A DNA stretch of 64,000 bases from Mycobacterium sp. 236(2023) (GCF_029623955.1 NZ_JARSBP010000001.1:186001-250000), one strand, 5' to 3'. Shown: positions 47,097 through 57,084, numbered from the stretch's first letter. Numbers and translations: made by a program. Notes: generated from the letters alone by a model not told the origin.

Positions 47097-48538
47097 GCAC
47101 CAACAACGCTTCGGGGGCGGTGATGCCGATCGTCCGGGTCGCTGTCCTCACCGCAACGGAGACCGACGGCGAACCGGATGGCAGCGGCCGGCTCACCGAG
47201 ATCGCGCTGCCGGCGCAGCTTCCGCTGCGCGAGATCATCCCTGCGGTCCAGCGCATCGTCGCCCCGTCGGACGACGGCGTGGGCGCCGCGCAACTGTTGA
47301 GCCTTGCACCGATCGGCGGTGCGGCCTTCAGCCTCGACGCCACCCTCACGACAGTGGGTGTGGTCGACGGTGATCTGCTTGCACTGCAACCGGTGCCGGC
47401 GGGACCGCCCGCGCCGCGCATCGTCGAAGACATCGCCGACGCTGCGATGATCTTCTCGGCGGCACGTGAACGGCCATGGGGGACAGCGCAGATTCAGCGC
47501 GGCGCCACTCTTGCCGTCATCGGCCTGATCCTCGTCGCGGCAGTGCTTGCTGTCGCCCATCGACTCGTCACCGGTTCGGTGATCGGTCTGTTCGCCGTCA
47601 GTGGTGTTGCCATCGCCTCGGTGCTCGGCGCGCTGTTGGCCAGAGCGGGCTCACCGCGGCTGGCTACCGCGTTGGCCGCTGCCGCGTTGCCCTCCGTCGC
47701 AGCCGCTTTCGCGCTCTCGGTGCCCGGCGACTTCGGCCCGTCGAGCGTCCTGCTCGGGGCCGCGGGCGTCGCGGCGTGGTCGGTCATCAGCATCACCGTC
47801 GGTGAACGTGCCGTCGCGCTGTTCACCGCGGCAGCGACCATCGCAATCGGCGTCCTCCTGGCCGCTGCTGCGGCGACCGTGTGGACGCTGACGCCCGTGA
47901 GCATCGGGTGCGCGTTGATCCTCGTGGCACTGCTCATCACCGTGCAGGCGGCGCAACTGTCGGCGATGTGTGCGCGCCTTCCTGTTCCGGTGATTCCCGC
48001 CCCCGGCGATCCGGCGCCGTCGGCACCGTCGCTGCGGGTTCTCGAGGACCTGCCCCGGCGGATCCGCGCCGGCGACTCGCATCAGACCGGCTTCATCGCC
48101 GCGGGCGTGGTGCTGGCCGTCGCTGGTTCGGTGGTCCTCCTGTGGCCTGTCGTCACCGGAGAGGGTGGGGTATCCCCGTGGGCGTGGTATCTGGTTGCCG
48201 CTACGGCGATCGCGGCGGCGCTACGTGCCCGCGTGTGGGATTCCGCCGTATGCAAGGCCTGGCTGCTCGGCCACTCCTATCTGGTCACCGCGGTGGTGCT
48301 CGGGCTGTTCGCCGTCGCCGGGCAATACCACGCCGCGTGGTGGACGTTGGGTGTGCTGGCGGTGATGGTGCTGGCATGGGCGGTCGTGGCGCTGAATCCG
48401 CAGATCGCACAGCCGGATACGTATTCGCTGCCGATGCGGCGCATGTTCGGGTTCGTCGGCACGGCGCTCGACGCTTCGGTGATCCCGGTGATGGCCTACC
48501 TGGTCGGCTTGTTCGCCTGGGTTCTGAACGGGTTCTGA
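47078..48538 (+). CDS. eccD3: ESX-3 membrane channel component EccD3
   Basis: The 486-residue protein has an N-terminal ubiquitin-like domain (about residues 17-105) followed by 11 predicted membrane helices. EccD dimers form the lipid-lined vestibule of the ESX inner-membrane complex. ATG 47078 lies within espG3. The helices run from about residue 140 to the C-terminus (VMAYLVGLFAWVLNGF). Confidence 0.94.
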   Translation: MQESALSTNNASGAVMPIVRVAVLTATETDGEPDGSGRLTEIALPAQLPLREIIPAVQRIVAPSDDGVGAAQLLSLAPIGGAAFSLDATLTTVGVVDGDLLALQPVPAGPPAPRIVEDIADAAMIFSAARERPWGTAQIQRGATLAVIGLILVAAVLAVAHRLVTGSVIGLFAVSGVAIASVLGALLARAGSPRLATALAAAALPSVAAAFALSVPGDFGPSSVLLGAAGVAAWSVISITVGERAVALFTAAATIAIGVLLAAAAATVWTLTPVSIGCALILVALLITVQAAQLSAMCARLPVPVIPAPGDPAPSAPSLRVLEDLPRRIRAGDSHQTGFIAAGVVLAVAGSVVLLWPVVTGEGGVSPWAWYLVAATAIAAALRARVWDSAVCKAWLLGHSYLVTAVVLGLFAVAGQYHAAWWTLGVLAVMVLAWAVVALNPQIAQPDTYSLPMRRMFGFVGTALDASVIPVMAYLVGLFAWVLNGF

Positions 48539-48541
48539 CGG

Positions 48542-49930
48542 ATGAACATTCGCTCCGCAGCCGCCATCGTGGCGGTGGCCGGCACAGTCTTCGCGGTCAG
48601 CGGGCCGTCGGCCGGAGCGGTGACCCCACCGGAGGTGGACTCGGCGGTCACACCGCCGAGTGGTAGTGCCGGGCCTGTCGAGCCGATGGCACAGCGCAAT
48701 CCGTGCGTCACCAGCGGTGTCGTCCCCGGTTCCGATCCCGCCGCGGTCAACCCGAACCAGCTGTCGCTCAACCTGTCCGAAGCGTGGACGCACAGCAGGG
48801 GAGAGGGTCAGATCGTCGCGGTGATCGACACCGGGGTGACGCGAGGTCCGCGGCTGCCCAATGTCGATCCCGGTGGTGACTTCGTCGCCTCCGGCGACGG
48901 CCTGACCGACTGCGACGGACACGGCACTCTGGTCGCCGGCCTGATCGCGGGCCAGACCGGCCCCGACGGCTTCTCGGGAGTCGCGCCCGCAGCGAGGATC
49001 CTGGCGATCCGGCAGACCTCGCCGCGGTACTCGCCGAGTGACTCTGGTGAGGATCCGGCGCTGACCCGCGCGACGATCGACACCCAGACCCTGGCGCGCG
49101 CCGTCGTGCGTGCCGCGGACATGGGTGCCCGGGTCATCACCATCTCGTCGGTGACCTGTATCCCCGTCGGCATGGCCGTCGACCAGAGCGAGCTCGGGGC
49201 GGCGTTGCGCTACGCCGCGGTCGAGAAGGACGTCGTGATCGTCGCCGCCGCAGGCGATATGGGAGCGGGCTGCGCCGCCAACCCGCTCACCGACCCCGCG
49301 CTGCCGTCCGATCCGCGCAACTGGTCCGGTGTCGGCTCGCTGTCGATCCCGGCGTGGTGGCAGCAGTACGTGCTGTCCGTCGGGTCGGTGGGCGCCGACG
49401 GAGCGCCCTCTCCGTACACGATGCCGGGACCGTGGGTCGGCATCGCCGCACCCGGCGAGCGCATCACGTCGCTGAGCAATGACGAGGCCGGCGGCCTGGC
49501 CAACGGCATGCTCACCACCGACCAGCAGATGGACCCCGTCAGCGGAACGGGATATGCGACCGCCTATGTGTCAGGTGTTGCGGCGTTGGTACGCAGCAGG
49601 TTTCCCGAGATGACTGCGCAAGACGTGGTCAGCAGGCTGACCGCGACAGCTCACGCGGCCGCACGCTCCCCGTCGAATCTGGTCGGTGCCGGCGGTATCG
49701 ACCCGGTGGCCGCACTGACCTGGGACGTGTCTCTCGACTCCGATGTCGACCCCGCCGCCGTGCGGGAGGTCGCCGCGCCGCCCGCACCTGAACCGAAGGA
49801 CCCGCTGCCCCGCGTGGTGGCGTTCGCCGGGGTAGGCGTGCTGGCGCTCTTGGTGCTCGCTGCGTTCGTGGTGAGCGCGAAACGGCCGCGCACGCAAGGA
49901 GCAATTCAACGAAAGGACTCCCCGTCATGA
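48542..49930 (+). CDS. mycP3: ESX-3 mycosin protease MycP3
   Basis: This 462-residue membrane-anchored subtilisin-like protease has a signal peptide (about residues 1-27), catalytic Asp96 (VAVIDTGV), His127 (DCDGHGTLVAGL) and Ser344 (GTGYATAYVSGVAAL), a proline-rich linker and a C-terminal membrane helix (about 425-450). MycP stabilises the ESX membrane complex. It starts 3 bp after eccD3 and overlaps eccE3 by four bases. Confidence 0.95.
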   Translation: MNIRSAAAIVAVAGTVFAVSGPSAGAVTPPEVDSAVTPPSGSAGPVEPMAQRNPCVTSGVVPGSDPAAVNPNQLSLNLSEAWTHSRGEGQIVAVIDTGVTRGPRLPNVDPGGDFVASGDGLTDCDGHGTLVAGLIAGQTGPDGFSGVAPAARILAIRQTSPRYSPSDSGEDPALTRATIDTQTLARAVVRAADMGARVITISSVTCIPVGMAVDQSELGAALRYAAVEKDVVIVAAAGDMGAGCAANPLTDPALPSDPRNWSGVGSLSIPAWWQQYVLSVGSVGADGAPSPYTMPGPWVGIAAPGERITSLSNDEAGGLANGMLTTDQQMDPVSGTGYATAYVSGVAALVRSRFPEMTAQDVVSRLTATAHAAARSPSNLVGAGGIDPVAALTWDVSLDSDVDPAAVREVAAPPAPEPKDPLPRVVAFAGVGVLALLVLAAFVVSAKRPRTQGAIQRKDSPS

Positions 49931-50841
49931 TCGTCCGGCTCACTCTGGCCGCACTGTTCGTCGTGCCCGCGGCGATGGCGTACCCGTGGCAGTCCACCTC
50001 CGATCGCTGGCTGCTCGGTGTCGCGATCGCGGCCGTGGTGATTCTCTTCGCTTGGTGGCGTGGACTTTTCGTGACGACGATGATCGCGCGACGAATCGCG
50101 ATCCTCACCGGCCGCAGCGGTGCCGACGCCCGGCCGGGCGAATACGCGACGGTGGCGTTGCGCATCGAAGCACAGGACGCCGCGGAACTGCCGCTGTCGC
50201 TGGCCGCGAGCTACCTGGACCGCTACGGGATCAGCTTCGACAAGGTCCGGCTGATCAGCCGCGACAACGGAACCGGTCGGTCGACGTGGATCGCGTTGAC
50301 CCTGGGTGCGGCCGACAACGTCGGGGCACTGACCGCGCGATCGTCTCAGATCCCGTTGCAGGACACCGCGGATCTGACCGCGCGGCGTCTCGCCGACCAC
50401 CTCCGCGAACTCGGCTGGGAGGTCTCGGTCGATGAGGCTCCCCGGGGTGTGGTCACAGATCAGGCGAAGGAGACGTGGCGTGGCCTCAAAGTCGGTGAAG
50501 GCCACCTCGCCGCCTACCGGGTGCGGTGCGACGAGCGACTGGCCGAAACCCTCGACGCGGTGCGCGCATCCGGTGCCGCGGTGATCTGGACCGCGGTCGA
50601 ATTCACCGGGAGCAAAACGCAACCCGCCCTCGCGGCGGCCTGTGCGCTGCACGCCGGCGAGAAGCCGGGGGCGCGGGCGCCGCTGCCCGGTCTGACACCG
50701 GAGCGGGGACGGCACCGGGCGGCGCTCGCCGCGCTCGAGCCGGCGTCGGATCTCCGATTGCCCGCCGCGCCGGTCCCGGTCCGCGCGGAGCTGCTCGCGC
50801 AGCTGCGCTGGCCTGCCGGAGCCGTGCTCAGTCGAACATGA
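49927..50841 (+). CDS. eccE3: ESX-3 membrane component EccE3
   Basis: The 304-residue protein has two N-terminal membrane helices (about residues 3-20 and 28-47, the second WLLGVAIAAVVILFAWW) and a cytosolic domain. EccE sits at the periphery of the ESX complex and in ESX-3 stabilises EccD dimers. It is the last gene of the operon and overlaps a converging hydrolase gene by 14 bp. Confidence 0.92.
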   Translation: MIVRLTLAALFVVPAAMAYPWQSTSDRWLLGVAIAAVVILFAWWRGLFVTTMIARRIAILTGRSGADARPGEYATVALRIEAQDAAELPLSLAASYLDRYGISFDKVRLISRDNGTGRSTWIALTLGAADNVGALTARSSQIPLQDTADLTARRLADHLRELGWEVSVDEAPRGVVTDQAKETWRGLKVGEGHLAAYRVRCDERLAETLDAVRASGAAVIWTAVEFTGSKTQPALAAACALHAGEKPGARAPLPGLTPERGRHRAALAALEPASDLRLPAAPVPVRAELLAQLRWPAGAVLSRT

Positions 50842-52033
50842 ACGGCGCGAGGAACCGCGTCATGCGCCGCAGATAGTCCGGCTGGCTGACATGCAGGATG
50901 TGATTGCCGGGGAACCAGTGGAAGGCGCAGTGATCCCAGTGTTTCCAGAGGATCTCGGCCTGTTCAGGGGGCGCGAGTCGATCGCCGAGGCCCGCGATGA
51001 TCAGGCGCCGTTCCTTGGCCGGTAGCGGGCGGTAGTTCAGCGGTGACGAGTACATCGTCGCGGTATCGGAGAGCGTGCTGTCGGTCCCGGCGATCCACTC
51101 ACGCAGCGCGACAACCTTATTCGCCGGGAACCATTCGTCGACGGTCCGGTCGGGGGTCACGACGGGCACGTTGGGGATGACGGCCTGGATCCTGTCGTCG
51201 ACGCTCGCGATGAGCGCCGAGGTGTACCCACCCAGCGACATGCCGGTCAGCGCGATCCGGTCCACCCCGGTGAACTCCAGATAGTCCAGCAGAGAACGGA
51301 AGTCGTGCACGGCCTGAGCCATCGCCTCGGCGAACCCGGCCATCCCGTGCGCGAAGTATCCGTGCCCGCTGAACGGTGAGCCTTTCTCGGCGCGGCGGCC
51401 GTGGAACGGCAGCGTGTACAGCATGACGTCGTAGCCGCAGCGGTAGAACCACGGCAGCGAGAAGAACAGGCCGTTGAACAGATATGCCGAACCCATGAAT
51501 CCGTGGATCAGGCACAGCGTGGGCCGGGGTCCATCACCATGGCGCCAGTGCTGAGCATGCACCACGTTGTTGCGCTCGAAGCTCGAGCACTGGTCGCGCA
51601 GCGCAGGGTTGACGGCTTGAAAGCTGCTCTGGAAGCGGATGTTGCTTACGTTGCCGTGCGCCACCCACTCGGCGATCGGATTGGCCGGACGCGACGACAC
51701 CCGTGGTGGCGACGTCGGTGCGGGGAAGGACAGCTCGGGATTCTTCGCCGCGGCCAAGTCGGCGTAGAACCGCAGATGCTTCTGCTCGGCGACCGCCTCG
51801 GACCGTCGCAGGGCGCCGGCGACCGACGGCACCATCGTGGCGCTCAGGAGCGACGCGATGGACGTGCGGAGAGCCAGGTCGGCGATGGCCGAGGAATCGA
51901 CGATCAACCGTTGCCGCAAGGTCAGATCGACCCGGCGGGGCAATCCGCGGGCGGTCGCGTCGGCGCCCGGGACGTCCGGGACCGGGATGGGCAATTCTTC
52001 GACGGGCACACCTTCGGGCTCCACGTCTCGCAT
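50828..52033 (-). CDS. Alpha/beta hydrolase, Rv0293c-like
   Basis: This 401-residue protein of the ABHD18-like/abhydrolase type has LCLIHGFMGSAYLFNGLFFS, nucleophile motif GMSLGG (ALTGMSLGGYTSALIASVDD) and a late FPGNHILH with the catalytic His. The N-terminal 100 residues precede the hydrolase fold. Position right after eccE3 matches Rv0293c (recalled). It begins one base after the P-type ATPase gene ends, so the two form an operon. The substrate is unknown. Confidence 0.85.
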   Translation of the reverse strand: MRDVEPEGVPVEELPIPVPDVPGADATARGLPRRVDLTLRQRLIVDSSAIADLALRTSIASLLSATMVPSVAGALRRSEAVAEQKHLRFYADLAAAKNPELSFPAPTSPPRVSSRPANPIAEWVAHGNVSNIRFQSSFQAVNPALRDQCSSFERNNVVHAQHWRHGDGPRPTLCLIHGFMGSAYLFNGLFFSLPWFYRCGYDVMLYTLPFHGRRAEKGSPFSGHGYFAHGMAGFAEAMAQAVHDFRSLLDYLEFTGVDRIALTGMSLGGYTSALIASVDDRIQAVIPNVPVVTPDRTVDEWFPANKVVALREWIAGTDSTLSDTATMYSSPLNYRPLPAKERRLIIAGLGDRLAPPEQAEILWKHWDHCAFHWFPGNHILHVSQPDYLRRMTRFLAPFMFD

Positions 52034-52034
52034 G

Positions 52035-53981
52035 CTAACGCGGGGGTGTTCGCCAGGCCCGCTCCCGGAGCAGTCGCAACCCGTTGAGCCCCACCAGGAT
52101 GGTCGAACCCTCGTGCCCCGCGACGCCGAGCGGGAGCGGCAGGTGGCCGACGAGATCCCACGTGACGAGCACGACGATGAATGTTGCGGCGATGACGAGA
52201 TTGGCGACGACCACCCGGCGGGCGCGCCGGGCGAGCGCGACGACGGCGGGCAACGCAGCCAGGTCGTCCCGGGTGATGACCGCGTCCGCCGTGTCGAGCG
52301 CCAGGTCGGCGCCGGTACGGCCCATGGCGACCGAGACGTGCGCGGCTGCCATCGCGGGGGCGTCGTTGACGCCGTCGCCGACGAACATCACCCGGGCGCC
52401 GTCGGCCTCCAGAGCCCGCACCGCGGCGACCTTGTCCTCGGGGAGCAGGCCGGCGCGGACGTCACCGATCTGCAACTCGCGGGCGAGCTGCTCCGCCGCC
52501 CGCGGGTTGTCCCCGGTGAGCAGCACGGGGGCGGCTCCGGTGAGATCGGTCAGGCCCGCGACCGCGTGCGCCACCCCGGTCCGGGGGCGGTCCGTCAGAC
52601 CCAGCATGCCGACCGTCTGCCCGTTGACCCGAACGACGACGGCGGTGCCGCCACGACGCTCGATCGCGACGACGCCGTCGCGGTCGTCGTGCCGGTCGAG
52701 CAGCGCGGGGCTGCCGATGTCGATGCGATCGCCGCCGACGTGAGCGGTGACGCCCAGTCCCGGGGTCGACGAGAAACCGGTGACGGCGGGCATTGTCACC
52801 CCGCGGTCGCGGGCGGCCGCCACGATCGCGCGGGCCAGCGGATGTTCGGACGGACTCTCCGCGGCGGCGGCCATCGACAGCAGCGTCGCCTCGGATCCGC
52901 CCGACATGGGCCGGATTTCGGTGACGCGGGGCGCCCCTTCGGTCAGCGTGCCCGTTTTGTCGATCGCGACCCGGCTTGCGGTGGAGAGCTTTTCGAGGAC
53001 GACTGCAGATTTGACCAGTACGCCGTGGCGGCCGGCGTTGGCGATGGCGGCCAGCAGCGGCGGCATCGTCGACAGCACCAGCGCACACGGCGACGCCACG
53101 ATCATGAACGTCATCGCCCGCAGCAGCGACGACTGCAGGGTCTCCCCGAGGAGTAGCGGCACGACGAACAGTGCGACGGTGGCGATGACCATGCCCACCG
53201 AGTACCGCTGCTCGACCTTCTCGATGAACAGGTGGGTCTGAGCCTTGCTGGCACCGGCTTCGGTGACCATCGCCGAGATCCGGGCGATGACGGTGTCCGC
53301 CGCAGGGCTGGTCACCTGAATACGAAGGGTGCCCGTGCCATTGACGGTTCCTGCGAACACCTCGTCCCCGACGCTCTTGGCGGCGGGCAGCGGCTCGCCG
53401 GTGATGGACGCCTGATCCACGTCGCTCGCCCCGTCGACGACGATGCCGTCGCCGCCGATCCGCTCACCGGGCCGGATCACGAGCACGTCGCCGACGTCGA
53501 GGGAGGCGCTGTCGACAACCTCCTCGGCGCCGGCTGCCGTCAGCCGCGTGGCGGTGGGCGGTGCCAGGTCGAACAGCCCGCGCACGGAGTCCTCGGTGCG
53601 CTTGGTTGCAACAGCCTCCAGAGCCCCCGACGTGGCGAAGATGACGATGAGCAGTGCGCCGTCGAAGATTTGACCGATTGCGGCGGCCCCGATGGCCGCG
53701 GCCACCATCAGCAGGTCGACGTCGAGAGTTCTGTGGCGTAGCGCCTGCAGCCCGGAGAGTCCGGGCTCCCATCCACCGCTGACGTAGCAGGCCAGGTAGA
53801 GCGTCCAGAACAGCCAGTGGGGGAGCCCGGCAAGTTGCGCGGCCCCGCCGAGCGCGAAGAAGACAAGTGCGCCCAGCGCCCACTGGACTTCGCGCAGCGA
53901 CCACGCACTCGTCCTGGCAGGAGTGGGCGTGGACGCTGGCGGCGACGGATGGACGGTCGGCGCGTGGGCGGAGCACGTCAT
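52035..53981 (-). CDS. P1B-4 type heavy-metal exporting ATPase (CtpD/CtpJ-like)
   Basis: The 648-residue P-type ATPase has an SPC metal motif (about residue 296, VASPCALVLS), phosphorylation Asp in DKTGTLTEG (about 342), SITGEPLPA, HPLARAI and GDGVNDAPAMA. The C-terminal HEGST (about 624) with SPC defines the P1B-4 group, which exports Co(II), Fe(II) or related ions. There is no N-terminal metal-binding domain, only a short Pro/His stretch. It is divergent from an ArsR gene that may control it. The exact metal is not determined. Confidence 0.9.
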   Translation of the reverse strand: MTCSAHAPTVHPSPPASTPTPARTSAWSLREVQWALGALVFFALGGAAQLAGLPHWLFWTLYLACYVSGGWEPGLSGLQALRHRTLDVDLLMVAAAIGAAAIGQIFDGALLIVIFATSGALEAVATKRTEDSVRGLFDLAPPTATRLTAAGAEEVVDSASLDVGDVLVIRPGERIGGDGIVVDGASDVDQASITGEPLPAAKSVGDEVFAGTVNGTGTLRIQVTSPAADTVIARISAMVTEAGASKAQTHLFIEKVEQRYSVGMVIATVALFVVPLLLGETLQSSLLRAMTFMIVASPCALVLSTMPPLLAAIANAGRHGVLVKSAVVLEKLSTASRVAIDKTGTLTEGAPRVTEIRPMSGGSEATLLSMAAAAESPSEHPLARAIVAAARDRGVTMPAVTGFSSTPGLGVTAHVGGDRIDIGSPALLDRHDDRDGVVAIERRGGTAVVVRVNGQTVGMLGLTDRPRTGVAHAVAGLTDLTGAAPVLLTGDNPRAAEQLARELQIGDVRAGLLPEDKVAAVRALEADGARVMFVGDGVNDAPAMAAAHVSVAMGRTGADLALDTADAVITRDDLAALPAVVALARRARRVVVANLVIAATFIVVLVTWDLVGHLPLPLGVAGHEGSTILVGLNGLRLLRERAWRTPPR

Positions 53982-54058
53982 GCCGCCACCTTATCTGCTT
54001 GATCGCGCATATTCGCAAGTGCATGCTCAGCTACACACCTGACCAGCAAAGTCGGGCG

Positions 54059-54071
54059 TATGCTGACCGCG
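54059..54071 (+). promoter_or_regulatory. -10 element for a leaderless ArsR transcript
   Basis: TATGCT (54059-54064) lies six bases before GTG 54071, the spacing expected when transcription starts at the first base of the start codon. The matching -35 is poor (CACCTG). Confidence 0.45.
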
Positions 54072-54409
54072 TGCACGAGTCCATCCCCGGCTTCGCGATG
54101 CCCAACGAGGAACAGGTGAGCCGAGCCGCCGAGGCGTTCCGGATGCTCAGCGACCCGACGCGGATCAAAGTGCTGTGGGCGCTGTTGCAGGGCGAGACGT
54201 CGGTCGCGTGCCTGGCCGAACTCGCCGAGGTGGCCCCGGCAGTCGTGAGCCAGCATCTGGCGAAGCTGCGCCTCGCCGGGCTGGTGAAGGGCCGCCGCGA
54301 AGGCACCTTCGTCTACTACTCGGCCGCCGACGACGACGTGCTCCGCATCCTCAGCCAGGCCCTGTTCGGCACCGCCGACACTCCCAACGAGGCTGCCAAG
54401 GCGCGGTGA
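54071..54409 (+). CDS. ArsR/SmtB family regulator, KmtR-like
   Basis: This winged-helix repressor of about 112 residues has EAFRMLSDPTRIKVLWALLQ and VVSQHLAKLRLAGLVKGRRE as recognition helix and wing. The core resembles KmtR, but the His-rich sensor tail of KmtR is missing: the product ends AADDDVLRILSQALFGTADT and a few residues, and has one cysteine. It is divergent from the P1B-4 ATPase, its likely target. GTG 54071 is favoured by the -10 placement; ATG 54023 would add 16 residues. Confidence 0.82.
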   Translation: MHESIPGFAMPNEEQVSRAAEAFRMLSDPTRIKVLWALLQGETSVACLAELAEVAPAVVSQHLAKLRLAGLVKGRREGTFVYYSAADDDVLRILSQALFGTADTPNEAAKAR

Positions 54410-54421
54410 CACACTGGCGTC

Positions 54422-55186
54422 ATGTGGAATCCGGACGTCTACCTCACCTACGCAGACCACCGCGGCCGGCCCTACTACGACCTGCTGTCGCGAGTCGGCG
54501 CCCGTGAGCCACGGCGCATCGTCGACCTCGGCTGCGGTCCCGGCAACCTCACCGCGACACTGAACGTCCGCTGGCCCGGTGCCGTGATCGAGGCGTGGGA
54601 CTCGTCGTCGGAGATGGTGGCGGCCGCTCAGGAGCGTGGATTGGATGCGCGGGTGGGTGATGTCAGGGACTGGACCCCCGCACCCCACACTGACGTGCTG
54701 GTGAGCAACGCGACGTTGCACTGGGTGCCCGAGCATGCCGAGCTGTTGGTCCGCTGGGTGGATCAGCTCGCCGCCGGGTCGTGGATCGCCTTTCAGGTTC
54801 CTGGCAACTTCGACGCTCCGTCGCACCAGGCCGTGCGCGACCTGGTGCTGAGTCCGAAATGGTCAGAACTGTTGCGCGACTACCCTTTTGAGAAGGCCGA
54901 GGTGACGCGTCCCGCGGTCGGTTACGCCGAGCTCATGACCGACGCGGGGTGCACCGTGGACGCGTGGGAGACCACCTATGTGCACGAGCTCACCGGTGTC
55001 AACCCGGTGCTGGAATGGATCCACGGCACGGCGCTGCGGCCGGTGCGGGCAGGCCTGTCCGAAGCGCAGTGGGACGAGTTCAAAGCTGAGCTGATCCCCG
55101 TGCTCGACGCGGCCTACCCCGTGCGTGCCGACGGCATCACGTTCTTCCCGTTCCGCCGGATCTTCGTGGTGGCACAGGTGAAGTGA
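54422..55186 (+). CDS. tam: Trans-aconitate 2-methyltransferase
   Basis: This 254-residue SAM-dependent methyltransferase has motif [12 protein letters not shown] (about residues 38-48) and the family start [20 protein letters not shown]. Tam methylates trans-aconitate, a by-product that inhibits aconitase. Order relative to ESX-3 and stf0 agrees with Rv0294 tam (recalled). It follows the ArsR gene by 12 bp and ends 3 bp before the cysNC stop on the other strand. Confidence 0.9.
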   Translation: MWNPDVYLTYADHRGRPYYDLLSRVGAREPRRIVDLGCGPGNLTATLNVRWPGAVIEAWDSSSEMVAAAQERGLDARVGDVRDWTPAPHTDVLVSNATLHWVPEHAELLVRWVDQLAAGSWIAFQVPGNFDAPSHQAVRDLVLSPKWSELLRDYPFEKAEVTRPAVGYAELMTDAGCTVDAWETTYVHELTGVNPVLEWIHGTALRPVRAGLSEAQWDEFKAELIPVLDAAYPVRADGITFFPFRRIFVVAQVK

Positions 55187-55189
55187 GGG

Positions 55190-57052
55190 CTACCGCCGGT
55201 CGTTGAGCAGGTCGAGAACCTGTTTGACGAGTTGGTCGATGTCGGCGCCGGTGGTGTCGAGGATCAGATCGGGATTCTCCGGCGGCTCGTACGGTGCGTC
55301 CACTCCCGTCAGGCCCTTGAGCTCCCCGGCCCGCGCGCGGGCGTACAGACCTTTGGGGTCCCGTTTCTCGCACTCCTCCACCGATGTCGCGATGTAGACC
55401 TCGATGAACGGTAGCTTCGCGGCGTCGTTGAGCGCGCGGGCAATCTCCCGATCGGACTTCAGCGGCGACACCAGCGAGGCCAGCGCGACTACCCCGGCGT
55501 CGGCGAACAACCGCGTGAGATGCCCGACCCTGCGGATGTTCTCGGCACGGTCACCCGCCGAGAAACCCAGATCATCGGACAAGCCATGGCGGATGTTGTC
55601 GCCGTCGATGAGGTAGGCGACCTGGCCGGAGTCGACCAGCGCCCGTTCGACAGCTACGGCGACGGTCGACTTGCCCGACGCCGGAAGTCCCGTGAACCAG
55701 ATCGTCGCGCCGCGCTGTCCTGTGGCTGCCCTCCGGTAGTCGCGCTCCAGAGATGAAGGGTGCCAGCGGATGTCGTTGCGGGTCTGCTCGCCCGCCTTCA
55801 CCTCGCGCGGTTCGATGATGGTGCCCGCGCCGACGGTGTCGTTCGACGATTCGTCGATGAGGATGAACGCACCGCTGTCGCGGTTCTCGGAATACGGATC
55901 AGCGACGACGATCGAGCTGGTGCGCAGCGTGACGGCACCGATGTCGTTGAGCACCAACTCGACCGGGTTCTCGAGTTCCTCAAGCGTCTCGGGGTCCAGT
56001 CGGGAATGCAACGCCTGCACGGTCGCGCGCATCGTGCGGGTGCCCTGCTTGAGGGCGAGCCGATCACCGGCGCGCAGCGGGGTGTCGCGGAACCAGCACA
56101 CCGTCGCGTCCAGCTCACGGGCCAGGACCGGCAGCACCGCATCCTCGGAATCGCTGACGAGAACATCGCCGCGACCGACGTCGATGTCGTCGGCGAGCTC
56201 GATCGAAACTGACAGCGGCGCAACCGCTGTGGTTCGGTCGTCGTCGAGGGTGTCGACGGCGGTGACCGTAGACCGGGTACCGGCGGGCAGGCTGACCACC
56301 CCGTCCCCGACACTGAGCGTGCCGCCGGCAAGGCGGCCCGTGTAGCGGCGGCGCTGCTGCGGGCTGGGCCGGGACACCCATTGCACCGGCAACCGCAACT
56401 TGCGTGATTCCGCCTGCGGCGCGGACAGTTCCACCGCTTCGAGGTACTCCAGCAGCGTCGGGCCGTCGTACCACGGGGTGTTGTCCGAGCGGTGCACGAC
56501 GTTGTCGCCGAGCTTGGCGGCCACCGGGATGACGGAGATGTCGGCGTCGCCGAGCCGGGCCGCAACCTGCCGCAGCTCCGTCTCCACTTCACCGAACCGG
56601 CCCTGATCGAAGTCCACCAGGTCGATCTTGTTGACCGCGGCGACAAAGTGCTTGATACCCAACAACTTCGCGATGCGGGCATGACGGTTGGTCTGACGCA
56701 GCACACCCGCCCTGGCGTCGACCAGCAGCACCGCGACGTGGGCATTGGAGGCGCCGGTGAACATGTTGCGGGTGTAGCGCTCATGGCCTGGCGTGTCGGT
56801 CAGGATGTAGCTGCGGGTGTCTGTGGAGAAGAACCGGTACGCGACGTCGATCGTGATGCCCTGCTCCCGCTCGGCACGCAACCCGTCGGACAGCGCGGCG
56901 AGATCGGCGACGCCCTCCTCGTCGGTCACCGCTTGGAGGTGATCCAGCGGCAGGCTGTCGGTGTCGTGTAGCAGCCGGCCGATCAGCGTGCTCTTGCCGT
57001 CGTCGACGGACCCCGCCGTGGTGATCCGCAGCAGCTGCCTCGTTGCGCTCAT
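55190..57052 (-). CDS. cysNC: Bifunctional sulfate adenylyltransferase subunit 1 / APS kinase CysNC
   Basis: The 620-residue fusion begins with the CysN GTPase (GSVDDGKSTL, DTPGHERYTRNM, NKIDLVD) and EF-Tu-like barrels, then a CysC kinase from about residue 430 (GLPASGKST, LDGDN-like LIDGDNIRHGLS). With CysD it makes APS from ATP and sulfate using GTP, then phosphorylates APS to PAPS, the sulfate donor for sulfotransferases. ATG 57052 has GAGGA upstream and overlaps the stop of a 10-codon mini-ORF. Confidence 0.93.
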   Translation of the reverse strand: MSATRQLLRITTAGSVDDGKSTLIGRLLHDTDSLPLDHLQAVTDEEGVADLAALSDGLRAEREQGITIDVAYRFFSTDTRSYILTDTPGHERYTRNMFTGASNAHVAVLLVDARAGVLRQTNRHARIAKLLGIKHFVAAVNKIDLVDFDQGRFGEVETELRQVAARLGDADISVIPVAAKLGDNVVHRSDNTPWYDGPTLLEYLEAVELSAPQAESRKLRLPVQWVSRPSPQQRRRYTGRLAGGTLSVGDGVVSLPAGTRSTVTAVDTLDDDRTTAVAPLSVSIELADDIDVGRGDVLVSDSEDAVLPVLARELDATVCWFRDTPLRAGDRLALKQGTRTMRATVQALHSRLDPETLEELENPVELVLNDIGAVTLRTSSIVVADPYSENRDSGAFILIDESSNDTVGAGTIIEPREVKAGEQTRNDIRWHPSSLERDYRRAATGQRGATIWFTGLPASGKSTVAVAVERALVDSGQVAYLIDGDNIRHGLSDDLGFSAGDRAENIRRVGHLTRLFADAGVVALASLVSPLKSDREIARALNDAAKLPFIEVYIATSVEECEKRDPKGLYARARAGELKGLTGVDAPYEPPENPDLILDTTGADIDQLVKQVLDLLNDRR

Positions 57053-57084
57053 CAGAGTCCTCGCTTCTTCGCGCAAGCGCTCAT
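57052..57084 (-). other. Ten-codon mini-ORF bridging cysD and cysNC
   Basis: ATG 57084 overlaps the cysD stop (TGATG) and encodes [10 protein letters not shown]; its TGA at 57054-57052 overlaps the cysNC ATG (TGATG). An 11-bp direct repeat CTGATGAGCGC covers both junctions (57077-57087 and 57045-57055). Translation of this peptide is not proven. Confidence 0.4.
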
